Assembly: GCA_033721095.1 (NCBI GenBank)
Contig: JAWWBG010000064.1
Coordinates: 1-12,435 of the forward strand
Direction of reading: 5' to 3'
Source of the DNA: JAWWBG01 sp033721095
Lineage (GTDB): Bacteria > Actinomycetota > Nitriliruptoria > Nitriliruptorales > Nitriliruptoraceae
Length of the DNA stretch: 12,435 bases
A model generated the notes under the pieces. That model made no database searches. It saw only the letters and a program-made list of their open reading frames with translations, and was not told the origin of the DNA. A program made the translations under genes and the position numbers. Shown piece after piece: positions 1-8,582 of the stretch; the stretch's first letter is position 1, and each line of letters starts with the position of its first letter.

Positions 1-801
<801 letters not shown>

Positions 802-803
802 CC

Positions 804-1700
804 GTGTCGCGCCTGCTGTCCCCCGACCTGCACGCCGAGCTGTCGCGGATGCGCCTGCGCACGGGTCGGCGCATCGAAGGGCGCTTCACCGGTTCGCACG
901 CCTCGAAGCGCCATGGCTCCTCAGTGGACTTCGCCGATCACCGCGACTACGTCCCGGGCGACGACCCGCGACGGATCGATCGCGCCGCCTGGCTGCGGAC
1001 ACGCAAGCTGCTGGTTCGGCTGCACGAAGCCGAGGACGAAGCCACCGTCCGGATCGTGGTCGACCTGTCGGCCTCGATGGGCTTCGGCGCGAAGCTCCCG
1101 CTGGCTCGCACCGTCGCGGCCGCCTTCGTCGCCCTGACCGCTGCCGACCAGGACCGCGTCCGCATCCTCCTCGCGGGCCCCGGTCAGCGCATCCACCCCG
1201 GCCCGTGGAGTCGCGGCCCGAGCGCGCTGGCTGCATGCGAGGCGTTGCTGACGGCCCGCGACGCCGACGCCGTCGACGAACGCAACCCCGTCGATGGCCA
1301 GGGACCGGTGGCCGACGCCGTCCGCCGGGCGGTGGGCGAGGGCGGCGCGGGCCCCGTCATCGTGATCACCGACCTGCTCCATGACGGCTGGGAGGACGTC
1401 CTGCGAGCGCTTGGTGCGGCCACCGGCGACCGGATCCTGGTGCACGTGCTGGGGCGTACCGATCTCGACCCCGCCTTCGAGGGCGACCTTCGCCTCGTGG
1501 ACGCCGAGACCGGGGCGGAGGTCGAGATCGGCATCACGGACCGACTGCTGGACCGACACGCCGAGGCCGTCTCCTCCTGGCTGGCAGCCGTCGACGAGCT
1601 GGCAGGCCGGCAACGTGCCCATGTCGTCCGGCTCGTGGACGACGAGCCCGTCGGGACGCTGCCCACCGTGCTCCGTCGCCTGGGCCTGGCGGCCGGATGA
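804..1700 (+). CDS. DUF58 domain protein (vWA-like partner of MoxR)
   Basis: I chose the GTG at 804, 2 nt after the MoxR stop, because conserved DUF58 sequence follows almost directly; the longer ATG start at 675 would overlap MoxR and add low-complexity residues. The product is 298 aa. The DUF58 signature lies at residues 30-60: GSHASKRHGSSVDFADHRDY followed by VPGDDPRRID. A vWA-like metal site, DLSASM, is at residues 87-92. No membrane segment is apparent, so it should be cytosolic or membrane-associated through partners. DUF58 proteins are the standard middle gene of MoxR-DUF58-vWA operons and are thought to act with the ATPase in a chaperone-like complex. The residue after RRID is Arg, where I recall Trp as usual (DW), a small departure. 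No good Shine-Dalgarno is visible, consistent with translational coupling. The 3' end overlaps the next gene by 4 nt (ATGA). Confidence 0.92.
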   Translation: MSRLLSPDLHAELSRMRLRTGRRIEGRFTGSHASKRHGSSVDFADHRDYVPGDDPRRIDRAAWLRTRKLLVRLHEAEDEATVRIVVDLSASMGFGAKLPLARTVAAAFVALTAADQDRVRILLAGPGQRIHPGPWSRGPSALAACEALLTARDADAVDERNPVDGQGPVADAVRRAVGEGGAGPVIVITDLLHDGWEDVLRALGAATGDRILVHVLGRTDLDPAFEGDLRLVDAETGAEVEIGITDRLLDRHAEAVSSWLAAVDELAGRQRAHVVRLVDDEPVGTLPTVLRRLGLAAG

Positions 1701-4700
1701 GCCTCGCAGCACCGCTCGGTCTCCTCGCCGCGGCCCTGGTGGGGCCACTCGTCCTGTGGTACGTGCTGCGATCGCGACGCCCACGACGAATCGTCGCCTC
1801 GACGTTCCTGTGGCGGATGACGGACCGATCGCCGTCCGCCGCCGTCCCGTGGCAGCGGTTGCGCTCCGACGTCACGTTCTGGTTGGTGCTGCTGGCCCTG
1901 CTCGCCGCCACGCTCGCCATCGCCCAGCCCTTCGTGCGCGTCCCAGCGGCCCTCGGCGACCACACCATCCTGGTGCTCGACGTCTCGGGATCCATGCTGG
2001 CCAACGAGGACGGGCCGACCCGACTGGAGCTGGCGCGTCGACGAGCCCGGGACCTGGTCAGTGCGCGCGCGCCCGGCCAGGAGATCTCGGTCGTCGAGGC
2101 AGGGACACGCGCGCGCGTGCTGCTGAGCGCTTCGGCAGACGGTGACGCGATCGAGCGGGCACTCCTGGCGACGCGGCCGACGCATGGCCCACCCGACCTT
2201 GGGGACGCCTTCACGCTGGCAGCGTCGCTCGAGCGACCCGGCCAACAGACCGTCGTCCACCTGCTGACGGACGGTGAGGTTCCCGACGCGGACCGGGCCG
2301 GCGCCCCCGCCGACCTGTTGGTCACCGCCGTCGGGTCCGATCGACCCAATGTTGGCGTCACGCGACTCCAGGCCGTCCCTGCTGGGGCGGGCACGAACCA
2401 GGTGTTCGTCCAGGTCCGAAACCACCATGCCCTCGCGACCTCGGTCGACGTCGTGCTGGCCGTGGACGGAACCGACGTCGTCACCCAGCACGTGCGACTG
2501 GCTCCCCGCGGCATCGAGGACCTGCTGTTGACGGTCAGCGGCGACGATGGGGCAGTCCTCACCGCACGAGTCGAGGGGGCCGCTGGCGACAGCCTTGGCC
2601 TCGACGATCGCGCCCACACGGTGCTCAGCTCGCCGCGCGACGTGACCGTCCTGGCGGTCGGCGAGACGAACGTGTTCCTCGAGGCGGCGCTCGGTGCCCT
2701 GCCCGGCACCACCGTGGAGCACGCGGACACCGTCCCCGACGTCGTGACGGCCGACGTCGTCGTGGTCGAACGCACCGCAACGCCCGTCGCGCTGTCCACG
2801 CCAACGCTGCTGATCGCTCCGACAACGTGGCCGGCCGGGATCACGACGGGCCCACCGACCACGACCCCAACCGTGACCTTCCAGGCCGCACACGATGTCC
2901 TCGCTGACGTCGACCTGTCGGGCCTGGCCCTCGCGGAGGCGACACCGATCCAGGCAGCAGCGCTCGCGCCACTGGCCTCCGGACCGCAGGGCACGTGGAT
3001 CGCCGCAGGGCGGCTGGATCGAACGCCGGTGGTGGCGCTCGGCTTCGACCTGACCCAGTCGAACCTGCCGTTGCAGCCGGCATGGCCGATCCTGGTCGCC
3101 AACACCATCAACTGGCTCATCGGTCCCCCCAGCGTCGTCCCGGCGACCGCTGGCCAGGCGGTGTCGCTCCGGTCGGCGGACGCGGCACGGCTGCGGATCA
3201 CGCCTCCCGGCGGCCAGGCAATCGAAGTGGATGCGGCCAACGCGAACGTCGCCCTCGACCAGGTCGGCCTGTGGCGCACGATCGGCCTCGACGTCGACGG
3301 AACGCCCATCGAGGGCAGCGAGAACGTCCTCGCGGTCAACGCGGATCCTGACGAGGGAGACCTGTCTCGGCCGCTGCCGGACCTCGTGGAGGCCGGGGCA
3401 CGCCAGGATCAGCCCGGCGAGGTCGTCGCCGCCGAGGGGCGCCGCTCGTTGCATCGCCCCCTGCTTGCCATTGCACTCGCGCTGCTCGTCGCCGAGGCGG
3501 TCTGGTGGTGGGTGGTCCGGCCCGCAACCCGACGACGCCGTGCCGGCGTGACGGCGTCACCGATCGGGAGCCGCCAGCAGCGGATCGCGCTGGGGGCCCG
3601 CGTCGTTGCTGGCCTCCTGCTGGTCGCCGCGCTGCTGGACTGGCGTCTCCCGGCGACCACCGACGCCGTGGACGTCGCGTTCGTCCTCGACGTGTCCGAC
3701 TCCGTCGGTGTCGAGGCGCTGGCCGGCGCTGACTGGATCGACCGGGCCCTCCAGCACATGCGAGACGACGATCGCGCCTCCGTCGCGGGCGTCGGTCGCG
3801 TGGCCCGGCTGGAGCACTCCCTCCGCGACGACCCGAGCGGCGGCCCGCTCACGATCGTCGTCGACGGGAGCGGGACGGATCTCGCCGCCGGACTGCGACT
3901 CGGCCAAGGCGTGGTCGGGTCGGAGCGTCGCCGACGCGTCGTGTTGCTCACGGATGGGCACGAGAACCAGGGCGACGCCGTCTCCGTGGCGGCCCAGCTG
4001 GCCGACACCGGTGTTCGGGTGGATGTCGTCAGCCTCCGACGCGGACAGGGCGCCGATGTCCTGGTCGAGGAGGTTCGCGCCCCGAGTGCGGTCAGGGAGG
4101 GCGACGCGTTCGACGTCGAGGTCGACCTCCGCAACACCGGCGCCGCGGCCGTCGACGTCGTCCTGCGCCTGCTGCGCGATGGGGCAACCGTCGACGAACG
4201 CACGCTCACGCTGCCTCCCGGACGGACGACCATCGACGTCCCGCAGCAGGCAGGAGCCACCGGGACCGTTCGGTACGAGGCGCGGTTGTCCTCGGGCGCC
4301 TCGTCGATCCCGGAAAACGACATCGGGCGAGCCGCAGTACGCGTCGGCGACCCCGCCAGTGTCCTCGTCGTCGAAGGGCAGGCCGGTGTCGGAGAGGACC
4401 TGGCTGCAGCGCTCACGGCCGGTGGCGTGGCCGCCGAGCTCATCGGCGCCGGCGGGGGGCTGCCGCCACTGGACCTGCTGCTCGCGCATCAGGCGGTCGT
4501 GCTGGTGAACGTGCCGGCCGCGGCCATCTCCGACACCGGGATGCAGGCCCTGGACGCGTACGTGCGCGACACCGGGCGCGGCCTGGTCGCCGTCGGTGGC
4601 GACGAGTCGTTCGGCATGGGCGACTACGACGGCACGACCCTCGAGGAACTGCTGCCCGTGTTCGCCCGGGTCACGGACCCCAAGAAGCGCCCGTCGGTCG

Positions 4701-6250
4701 CCGAAGCACTCGTCGTCGACGTGTCGGGCTCCATGGCCGCCTGCCACTGCCGCAACGACGGCTTCGGCGGCGAGATGATCGAGGAAGGCGGCATCAACAA
4801 GACCGACATCACCAAGGAGGCCGTCTCCAGGGCCGTGCGGGCGCTCCAGTCCCAGGACATCGTCGGCGTGCTCGCCTTCAACGCAGCCCAGCGGTGGGTT
4901 GTCCCGTTGCAGCAGCTGCCGGACGCTGCCACCGTCGACAGCGCACTGGCCACGCTGCACCCGGACGGACCGACGAACGTCGTCGACGCCATCCGCGAGG
5001 CGATCACCGGGCTCAAGGCGGCGGAGGCACGACTCCGGCACATCGTCCTGTTCACGGACGGCTTCAGCGAGGACCCCGGTCTTGTCGAGGTCGCCGGCGA
5101 GGCCGCCGCAGCCGGCATCACCCTTTCGGTCGTCGCCACCGGCGAGGGCACGGGCGAGGTCCTGCGGGACATGGCGGACGCCGGCGGCGGCCGCTACTAC
5201 CCGGGGCGGGACCTGCTGTCGATCCCGGACATCATCGTCTCGGAGGTGCAGTTCGCGGCCCGACCGATCATCAACGAGGGCGTCTTCACGCCGACCATCA
5301 CGGCCCTCGACCCGATCACCGACGAGCTCGTGGCGAGCCCGCCGCTCCTCGGCTACCTCGCGACCACGGACAAGCCAACCGCGCGGACGCTCCTGCGGAT
5401 CGGCGAGGAGTCCGACCCGCTGTTGGCTCGCTGGCAGGCAGGACTCGGGACGGCCGTCGCCTGGACGTCCGATGCCTCGCCCCGCTGGTCCCAGCACTGG
5501 GTGGACTGGGAGGGGTTCGTCGACTTCTGGACGACGACCGTCAAGTCGACCTTTGCCGGGCCCGACGACCCGTCGGTGTCGCTCGAGGCCGTCATGACCC
5601 CCACCGGGATGCGCATCACGGCCACCACCGCCGCCGAGGTGCCTGCCGACGCCGAGCTGCAGGCAACCGTGACCGGCCCGGACGGATCCCGGTCCCGGGT
5701 CACGCTGACACGTACCGCCCTCAACGAGTTCAGCGCCGAGGTACCGGCCAGCATCCAGGGCGTCCACGCTGTCAGCGCAGTGCTCACCCAGGACGGCACC
5801 CCCACCTGGCGCGGCGCAACCACCGCCATCCGGTCGTGGTCGCCCGAGTACGCCCCCGTGGATGCCGCAGCCGACATCCTCGAGCGGATCGCGGCCGCTG
5901 GTGGTGGCGTGCTCGATCCGGATCCCACCGGCGTCTTCGATCCTGCCGGCCTCGACCCCGGCGCAGCATCGCGGTCGCTGTGGCCCGTCCTGGCCCTGCT
6001 TGCAATGATCCTGCTGGTTGCCGACATCGGCCTGCGACGACTGCGCCTGGAGCGAGCCGACGTCGGACGCGCATGGGAGGCGCTGCGGGCGCGGAGCCGC
6101 CGACAGCCCGCAGCTGGGCCCGAGCCCACCGAGACGACCAGCGAGCTGTTGCGCGCGCGCGACCGGGCGCGACGCAAGCTCGAGCACGGCGACGAACTTG
6201 ACGACCTGCCCGTCGAGGACGACCGAGACGCCCCGACCGAAGGCACGTGA
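1697..6250 (+). CDS. Giant membrane protein with three vWA domains (BatA-like half fused to a GATase-like/vWA half)
   Basis: A single 1517-aa frame starts at the ATG in the ATGA overlap with DUF58. Residues 1-80 look like the BatA/aerotolerance N-terminal region with two membrane helices (about 4-24 and 61-79). vWA1 has DVSGSM at 95-100 and TDG at 191-193. A beta-rich region follows, then helices at about 589-607 and 633-648. vWA2 has DVSDSV at 665-670 and TDG at 752-754. Next come a CARDB/Ig-like stretch (about 785-890) and a GATase-like stretch with AVGGDESFGMGDYDG (about 965-979) and TTLEELLPV. vWA3 has DVSGSM at 1008-1013 and TDG at 1120-1122. Another beta region, a final helix (about 1428-1446) and a charged cytoplasmic tail complete it. 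In related operons I know these halves as two separate genes, so this appears to be a fusion. It probably presents large extracytoplasmic domains and works with MoxR and DUF58. The exact function is unknown. An unusual CHC insert follows the third MIDAS. Confidence 0.88.
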   Translation: MSLAAPLGLLAAALVGPLVLWYVLRSRRPRRIVASTFLWRMTDRSPSAAVPWQRLRSDVTFWLVLLALLAATLAIAQPFVRVPAALGDHTILVLDVSGSMLANEDGPTRLELARRRARDLVSARAPGQEISVVEAGTRARVLLSASADGDAIERALLATRPTHGPPDLGDAFTLAASLERPGQQTVVHLLTDGEVPDADRAGAPADLLVTAVGSDRPNVGVTRLQAVPAGAGTNQVFVQVRNHHALATSVDVVLAVDGTDVVTQHVRLAPRGIEDLLLTVSGDDGAVLTARVEGAAGDSLGLDDRAHTVLSSPRDVTVLAVGETNVFLEAALGALPGTTVEHADTVPDVVTADVVVVERTATPVALSTPTLLIAPTTWPAGITTGPPTTTPTVTFQAAHDVLADVDLSGLALAEATPIQAAALAPLASGPQGTWIAAGRLDRTPVVALGFDLTQSNLPLQPAWPILVANTINWLIGPPSVVPATAGQAVSLRSADAARLRITPPGGQAIEVDAANANVALDQVGLWRTIGLDVDGTPIEGSENVLAVNADPDEGDLSRPLPDLVEAGARQDQPGEVVAAEGRRSLHRPLLAIALALLVAEAVWWWVVRPATRRRRAGVTASPIGSRQQRIALGARVVAGLLLVAALLDWRLPATTDAVDVAFVLDVSDSVGVEALAGADWIDRALQHMRDDDRASVAGVGRVARLEHSLRDDPSGGPLTIVVDGSGTDLAAGLRLGQGVVGSERRRRVVLLTDGHENQGDAVSVAAQLADTGVRVDVVSLRRGQGADVLVEEVRAPSAVREGDAFDVEVDLRNTGAAAVDVVLRLLRDGATVDERTLTLPPGRTTIDVPQQAGATGTVRYEARLSSGASSIPENDIGRAAVRVGDPASVLVVEGQAGVGEDLAAALTAGGVAAELIGAGGGLPPLDLLLAHQAVVLVNVPAAAISDTGMQALDAYVRDTGRGLVAVGGDESFGMGDYDGTTLEELLPVFARVTDPKKRPSVAEALVVDVSGSMAACHCRNDGFGGEMIEEGGINKTDITKEAVSRAVRALQSQDIVGVLAFNAAQRWVVPLQQLPDAATVDSALATLHPDGPTNVVDAIREAITGLKAAEARLRHIVLFTDGFSEDPGLVEVAGEAAAAGITLSVVATGEGTGEVLRDMADAGGGRYYPGRDLLSIPDIIVSEVQFAARPIINEGVFTPTITALDPITDELVASPPLLGYLATTDKPTARTLLRIGEESDPLLARWQAGLGTAVAWTSDASPRWSQHWVDWEGFVDFWTTTVKSTFAGPDDPSVSLEAVMTPTGMRITATTAAEVPADAELQATVTGPDGSRSRVTLTRTALNEFSAEVPASIQGVHAVSAVLTQDGTPTWRGATTAIRSWSPEYAPVDAAADILERIAAAGGGVLDPDPTGVFDPAGLDPGAASRSLWPVLALLAMILLVADIGLRRLRLERADVGRAWEALRARSRRQPAAGPEPTETTSELLRARDRARRKLEHGDELDDLPVEDDRDAPTEGT

Positions 6251-6331
6251 TCACCTCCTCGGTGCGGCCGGCGGGAGCCGGTACACCCTGAAGGGACCGG
6301 CGATGCATCGCCGGTTCGAGGAGGTGGAGGG
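6251..6331 (+). promoter_or_regulatory. Structured 5' leader with masked ribosome binding site
   Basis: This 81-nt gap can fold compactly. CACCTCCTC (6252-6260) is the exact complement of GAGGAGGTG (6318-6326), the Shine-Dalgarno region of the gene starting at 6332; G6261-C6317 extends the stem to 10 pairs. Inside it are a 5-bp hairpin with a GGGA loop (6268-6281), a weak 3-bp hairpin (6286-6295) and a perfect 20-bp palindrome (6296-6315) giving an 8-bp stem with a TGCA loop. An alternative hairpin, CACC/GGTG (6252-6255 with 6261-6264), would free the Shine-Dalgarno. I recognise no known riboswitch class. The pairing is read directly from the sequence; regulation is inference. Confidence 0.45.
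6318..6326 (+). promoter_or_regulatory. Strong Shine-Dalgarno for the acyltransferase-like gene
   Basis: GAGGAGGTG contains the near-ideal core AGGAGG at 6319-6324, placed 7 nt before the ATG at 6332. It fixes that ATG as the start. It is the arm that can be paired by 6252-6260. Confidence 0.75.
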
Positions 6332-7372
6332 ATGGCGCGATCGCGTCGAACGCGCGACGTTCGCACCGATGTCGTGCGAGGCCTGCTGCTGGTCAGCGTG
6401 GGCGCGGGAATCCTCGCCGGCGTCAACAACCTGCCGTCTCCCCTCGCGCCGGCTGCGTGGGACGGCTTCGGGCTCGCGGACCTGATGGCCGGCGGCTTCC
6501 CCATCGTTGCCGGTCTCGCGATCGCCTGGCGGCCGCGGTCCCAGACACCGAAGCGGCTGGCACGTCGCCTGGTGATCCTCATGGCCGCCGGCCTGGGCGC
6601 CAGCCTCGCCGTCCACGGGCTTCCGCTGGTGCTGACCGGACCGCTGCAGCAGCTGGCCGTGGCCACCGTCGCCGTCGGGCTGTTGTCCCGGCAGCCGCAA
6701 CGCCGCCGGCTGCTCACCGGGCTCGGGCTGCTGGCCGTCCACGCCTGGGTGCTCTGGGCCAGCCCGTTGGCCGGCTCGGGCTCTCTGCAGCCGGGCCACA
6801 ATGCGGCGGCGACCCTCGATCAACTCGTTCTCGGGAGCGGTGGACTCGAGCCCAACGACCCCTGGGGCGTGGCCACCCTGCCGATGATGATCGTCCTCGT
6901 CCTCGTCGGTCACGAGCTCGGACAGTGGCTGCGATCACGTCCAGACGGTCCCGCGACCGCAGCGGCGCTGTTCGTCCAGTCCGCCTGGCTGGTGGTCGCA
7001 GGTCTGGGCAGCGCGGTCTTCGTCCCCGTGAACCGAACCCTGGCAACTCCGGGCTGGGCGTTGCTCAGCGCCGCGCTGGTGTTCGGGGTGTTCGGCGCCG
7101 TCCACCTGCTGCTGCACCTTCGAGCCGGCGCCGTGCTGTCCGGCCCGGCGCTCGTCGGGCGCCACGGGCTGCCCGTGATCGTGACGCTCACGGTCGTCGG
7201 CACGCTGGTTGTCGGCGACGGATCCGGCGGCCCATGGCGCGGCCTGCGCGACGGCCTGCTGCAACCGCTCGCGGGAGAGCACTGGGTCTGGATCTACGTG
7301 GCCCTCGGAGCCCTGACGGCGGTGGTGATCGCCCGCACGATCGATCGCCGCAACTGGCGGTTGTCCGCCTGA
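6332..7372 (+). CDS. Multi-spanning membrane protein, HGSNAT/NagX-like acyltransferase family (COG4299-like)
   Basis: This 346-aa, very hydrophobic protein has about ten predicted membrane helices (roughly 14-31, 47-65, 78-97, 101-118, 127-143, 183-199, 209-231, 241-264, 279-296 and 319-336). It carries the landmarks I associate with the heparan-alpha-glucosaminide N-acetyltransferase-like family: an early D-x-x-RG (residues 13-17), GLADLMAGGFPIVAGLAI (47-64), LTGPLQQLAVA (101-111, compare GVLQRIA), NDPWGVATLP (175-184) and VNRTLATPGWALLSAAL (233-249, compare INKxLWTPSxVLLTAGL). Members move acyl groups across the membrane onto sugars. Here that would mean modification of a cell-surface glycan, in keeping with the glycosyltransferase downstream; this is inference. 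I cannot assign a catalytic histidine with confidence (His95, 137, 156 and 194 are present). The ATG at 6332 is set by the strong Shine-Dalgarno. The family call is moderate; it could be a diverged paralogue without activity. Confidence 0.6.
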   Translation: MARSRRTRDVRTDVVRGLLLVSVGAGILAGVNNLPSPLAPAAWDGFGLADLMAGGFPIVAGLAIAWRPRSQTPKRLARRLVILMAAGLGASLAVHGLPLVLTGPLQQLAVATVAVGLLSRQPQRRRLLTGLGLLAVHAWVLWASPLAGSGSLQPGHNAAATLDQLVLGSGGLEPNDPWGVATLPMMIVLVLVGHELGQWLRSRPDGPATAAALFVQSAWLVVAGLGSAVFVPVNRTLATPGWALLSAALVFGVFGAVHLLLHLRAGAVLSGPALVGRHGLPVIVTLTVVGTLVVGDGSGGPWRGLRDGLLQPLAGEHWVWIYVALGALTAVVIARTIDRRNWRLSA

Positions 7373-7449
7373 CGAGCGGCCATGCCGAGCTGTCCGAGCC
7401 GGCCACCGGCCATCTCCTAGCGTCAGCCGTTCCCGAGCAGGGACATCCC
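7373..7449 (+). promoter_or_regulatory. Intergenic spacer with Shine-Dalgarno for the glycosyltransferase
   Basis: This 77-nt gap contains AGGGA at 7439-7443, 6 nt before the GTG at 7450, which supports that start. A possible actinobacterial -10 box TAGCGT (7418-7423) is seen without a convincing -35. A 7-bp direct repeat CCGGCCA lies at about 7399-7412. There is no clear terminator, so read-through from upstream is likely. Confidence 0.35.
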
Positions 7450-8535
7450 GTGCGCCTGGCCATCGCGACCGAGTGGATCGACGCCCGCGCCGGCAGCGAG
7501 CAGGTCTTCGAGGCGATGGCGCAGGCATGGCCGGACGCCGACCTGTACGCGCTGACGCACGCGCCCGGCGTCGACCTCGACGTCGGCGGGCGCGAGATCA
7601 CGACGACCTGGCTGGATCGAACGGGCCTGTTGCGCAACACGCGCGCAGCCACCCTGCCCCTGATGCCCCTGGCGTGGCAGGCGATCGACGCCCCCGACTA
7701 CGACGTGGTAATCACGTCGTCGCACGCCTTCGCCCGCTGGTTCGCCCCGGCTCGTGCGGCGTTGCACCTGTCCTACGTCCACGCACCCGCCCGGTACCTG
7801 TGGACTCCCGAGCTCGATGCACGCACCCGGACACGACCCGGGGTGTCGCGAGTGCTCGGCGCGCCGCTCCGCGCGCTCGACCGCCGGTCGGTCAGCTGGA
7901 CGGATGCCTTCGCGGCCAACTCGCGCGCCGTCGCCGAACGCATCGAGCAGTTCTACGGGCGCCCAGCCCGTGTCATCCACCCGCCCGTCGACGTCCAGCG
8001 GTTTGCACCCCTGCCCGACGACCAGGTCAAGCCGGGCAGCGCCCTGTTCGTCGGGCGGTTCATCGCCTACAAGCGCCCCGATCTGGCAATCGAAGCCTGT
8101 GCCCGAGCCGGCGTCCCGCTGACCGTGGCGGGCTATGGGCCGCTGGAGGGCCAGCTGCGGGCGCAGGCGGCCGGCACCGCCACGACCTTCGTCGTCCGAC
8201 CGGATGGCTCCACGCTCGAACGGCTGTTTCGCGAGGCCACCGTCCTGCTGCATCCCGCCGAGGAGGACTTCGGCCTGGTCCCCGTCGAGGCGATCGCCTC
8301 CGGCACACCGGTACTGGCCTACGACGCCGGCGGTGCCCGCGACACGGTGACCGAGGGCGCCACCGGGCACCTCGTGGCCGAGCAGTCGGCCGAGGCGTTC
8401 GCCGCTGCCCTCGACAGCATGGACTGGGGCACCTTTCGACCCTCCGCGCTTCACGCAGCTGCTCAGCACTGGCGCCGAGACCGATTCACGAGCGAGATCC
8501 GCGCCTGGGTGGACGAGACGATGGCTTCGGCCTGA
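7450..8535 (+). CDS. GT4-family glycosyltransferase, WbaZ/mannosyltransferase-like
   Basis: The start is taken as GTG 7450, where VRLAIATEWIDARAGSEQVF gives the typical first beta strand and glycine-rich loop of a GT-B enzyme; AGGGA lies 6 nt upstream. The product is 361 aa, normal for the family. Landmarks are YVHAPARYLW (109-118, compare CHTPxRYxW in WbaZ-like enzymes), the linker FAANSRAVAERI (154-165), IHPPVDVQRF (176-185), VGRFIAYKRPDLAIEA (201-216), VAGYGPLE (226-233) and the donor-site signature PAEEDFGLVPVEAIASGTPV (269-288) with the conserved E-x7-E spacing. Such enzymes transfer a sugar, often mannose, from a nucleotide donor to a growing lipid-linked or surface polysaccharide at the cytoplasmic face of the membrane. 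Donor and acceptor cannot be told from sequence. It lies 77 nt after the acyltransferase-like gene and 44 nt before selA. Its TGA stop is immediately followed by a SECIS-like inverted repeat. Confidence 0.9.
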   Translation: MRLAIATEWIDARAGSEQVFEAMAQAWPDADLYALTHAPGVDLDVGGREITTTWLDRTGLLRNTRAATLPLMPLAWQAIDAPDYDVVITSSHAFARWFAPARAALHLSYVHAPARYLWTPELDARTRTRPGVSRVLGAPLRALDRRSVSWTDAFAANSRAVAERIEQFYGRPARVIHPPVDVQRFAPLPDDQVKPGSALFVGRFIAYKRPDLAIEACARAGVPLTVAGYGPLEGQLRAQAAGTATTFVVRPDGSTLERLFREATVLLHPAEEDFGLVPVEAIASGTPVLAYDAGGARDTVTEGATGHLVAEQSAEAFAAALDSMDWGTFRPSALHAAAQHWRRDRFTSEIRAWVDETMASA

Positions 8536-8582
8536 CGAGTCGTTCCCCGACGGGGTCTGGTTGACTGCCGACTCGGGACATG
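8533..8582 (+). promoter_or_regulatory. SECIS-like stem-loop between the glycosyltransferase stop and selA
   Basis: CGAGTCG (8536-8542) and CGACTCG (8569-8575) form a perfect 7-bp inverted repeat starting directly after the TGA at 8533-8535. Within it lies GGTCT (8554-8558), the loop sequence of the E. coli fdhF SECIS. One fold adds pairs 8548-8551 with 8560-8563 and leaves an apical loop GGGGUCUG starting 16 nt after the UGA. A competing inner hairpin is CCCC-GAC-GGGG (8545-8555). The 3' arm runs up to the weak GGGA before the selA ATG. In E. coli a SECIS-like element in the selA leader represses selAB through SelB; the same role here is inference. Confidence 0.35.

Noticed and set aside
1184..3454. 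Long minus-strand open frame (756 codons) opposite DUF58 and the vWA gene
   Set aside because: It has no recognisable domain, is low in complexity and rich in Arg, and lies opposite two well-supported genes. Long shadow frames are expected at this GC content.
3557..6187. Minus-strand open frame of 876 codons opposite the vWA protein
   Set aside because: It has the composition of an antisense shadow (Gly, Arg, Asp and His rich, no motifs), and the plus-strand frame has clear vWA domains.
6336..6345. CGCGATCGCG palindrome just after the start codon at 6332
   Set aside because: It is a short GC-rich palindrome of the kind expected by chance here; I see no sign of a site family.
6457..7449. Longer upstream start for the glycosyltransferase
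   Set aside because: The extension would run across the whole acyltransferase-like gene in another frame. GTG 7450 has a Shine-Dalgarno and begins at the first beta strand of the fold.
8545..8555. CCCC-GAC-GGGG hairpin as an intrinsic terminator after the glycosyltransferase
   Set aside because: There is no T-run after the stem and only a 4-bp stem with a 3-nt loop; a terminator is not supported.
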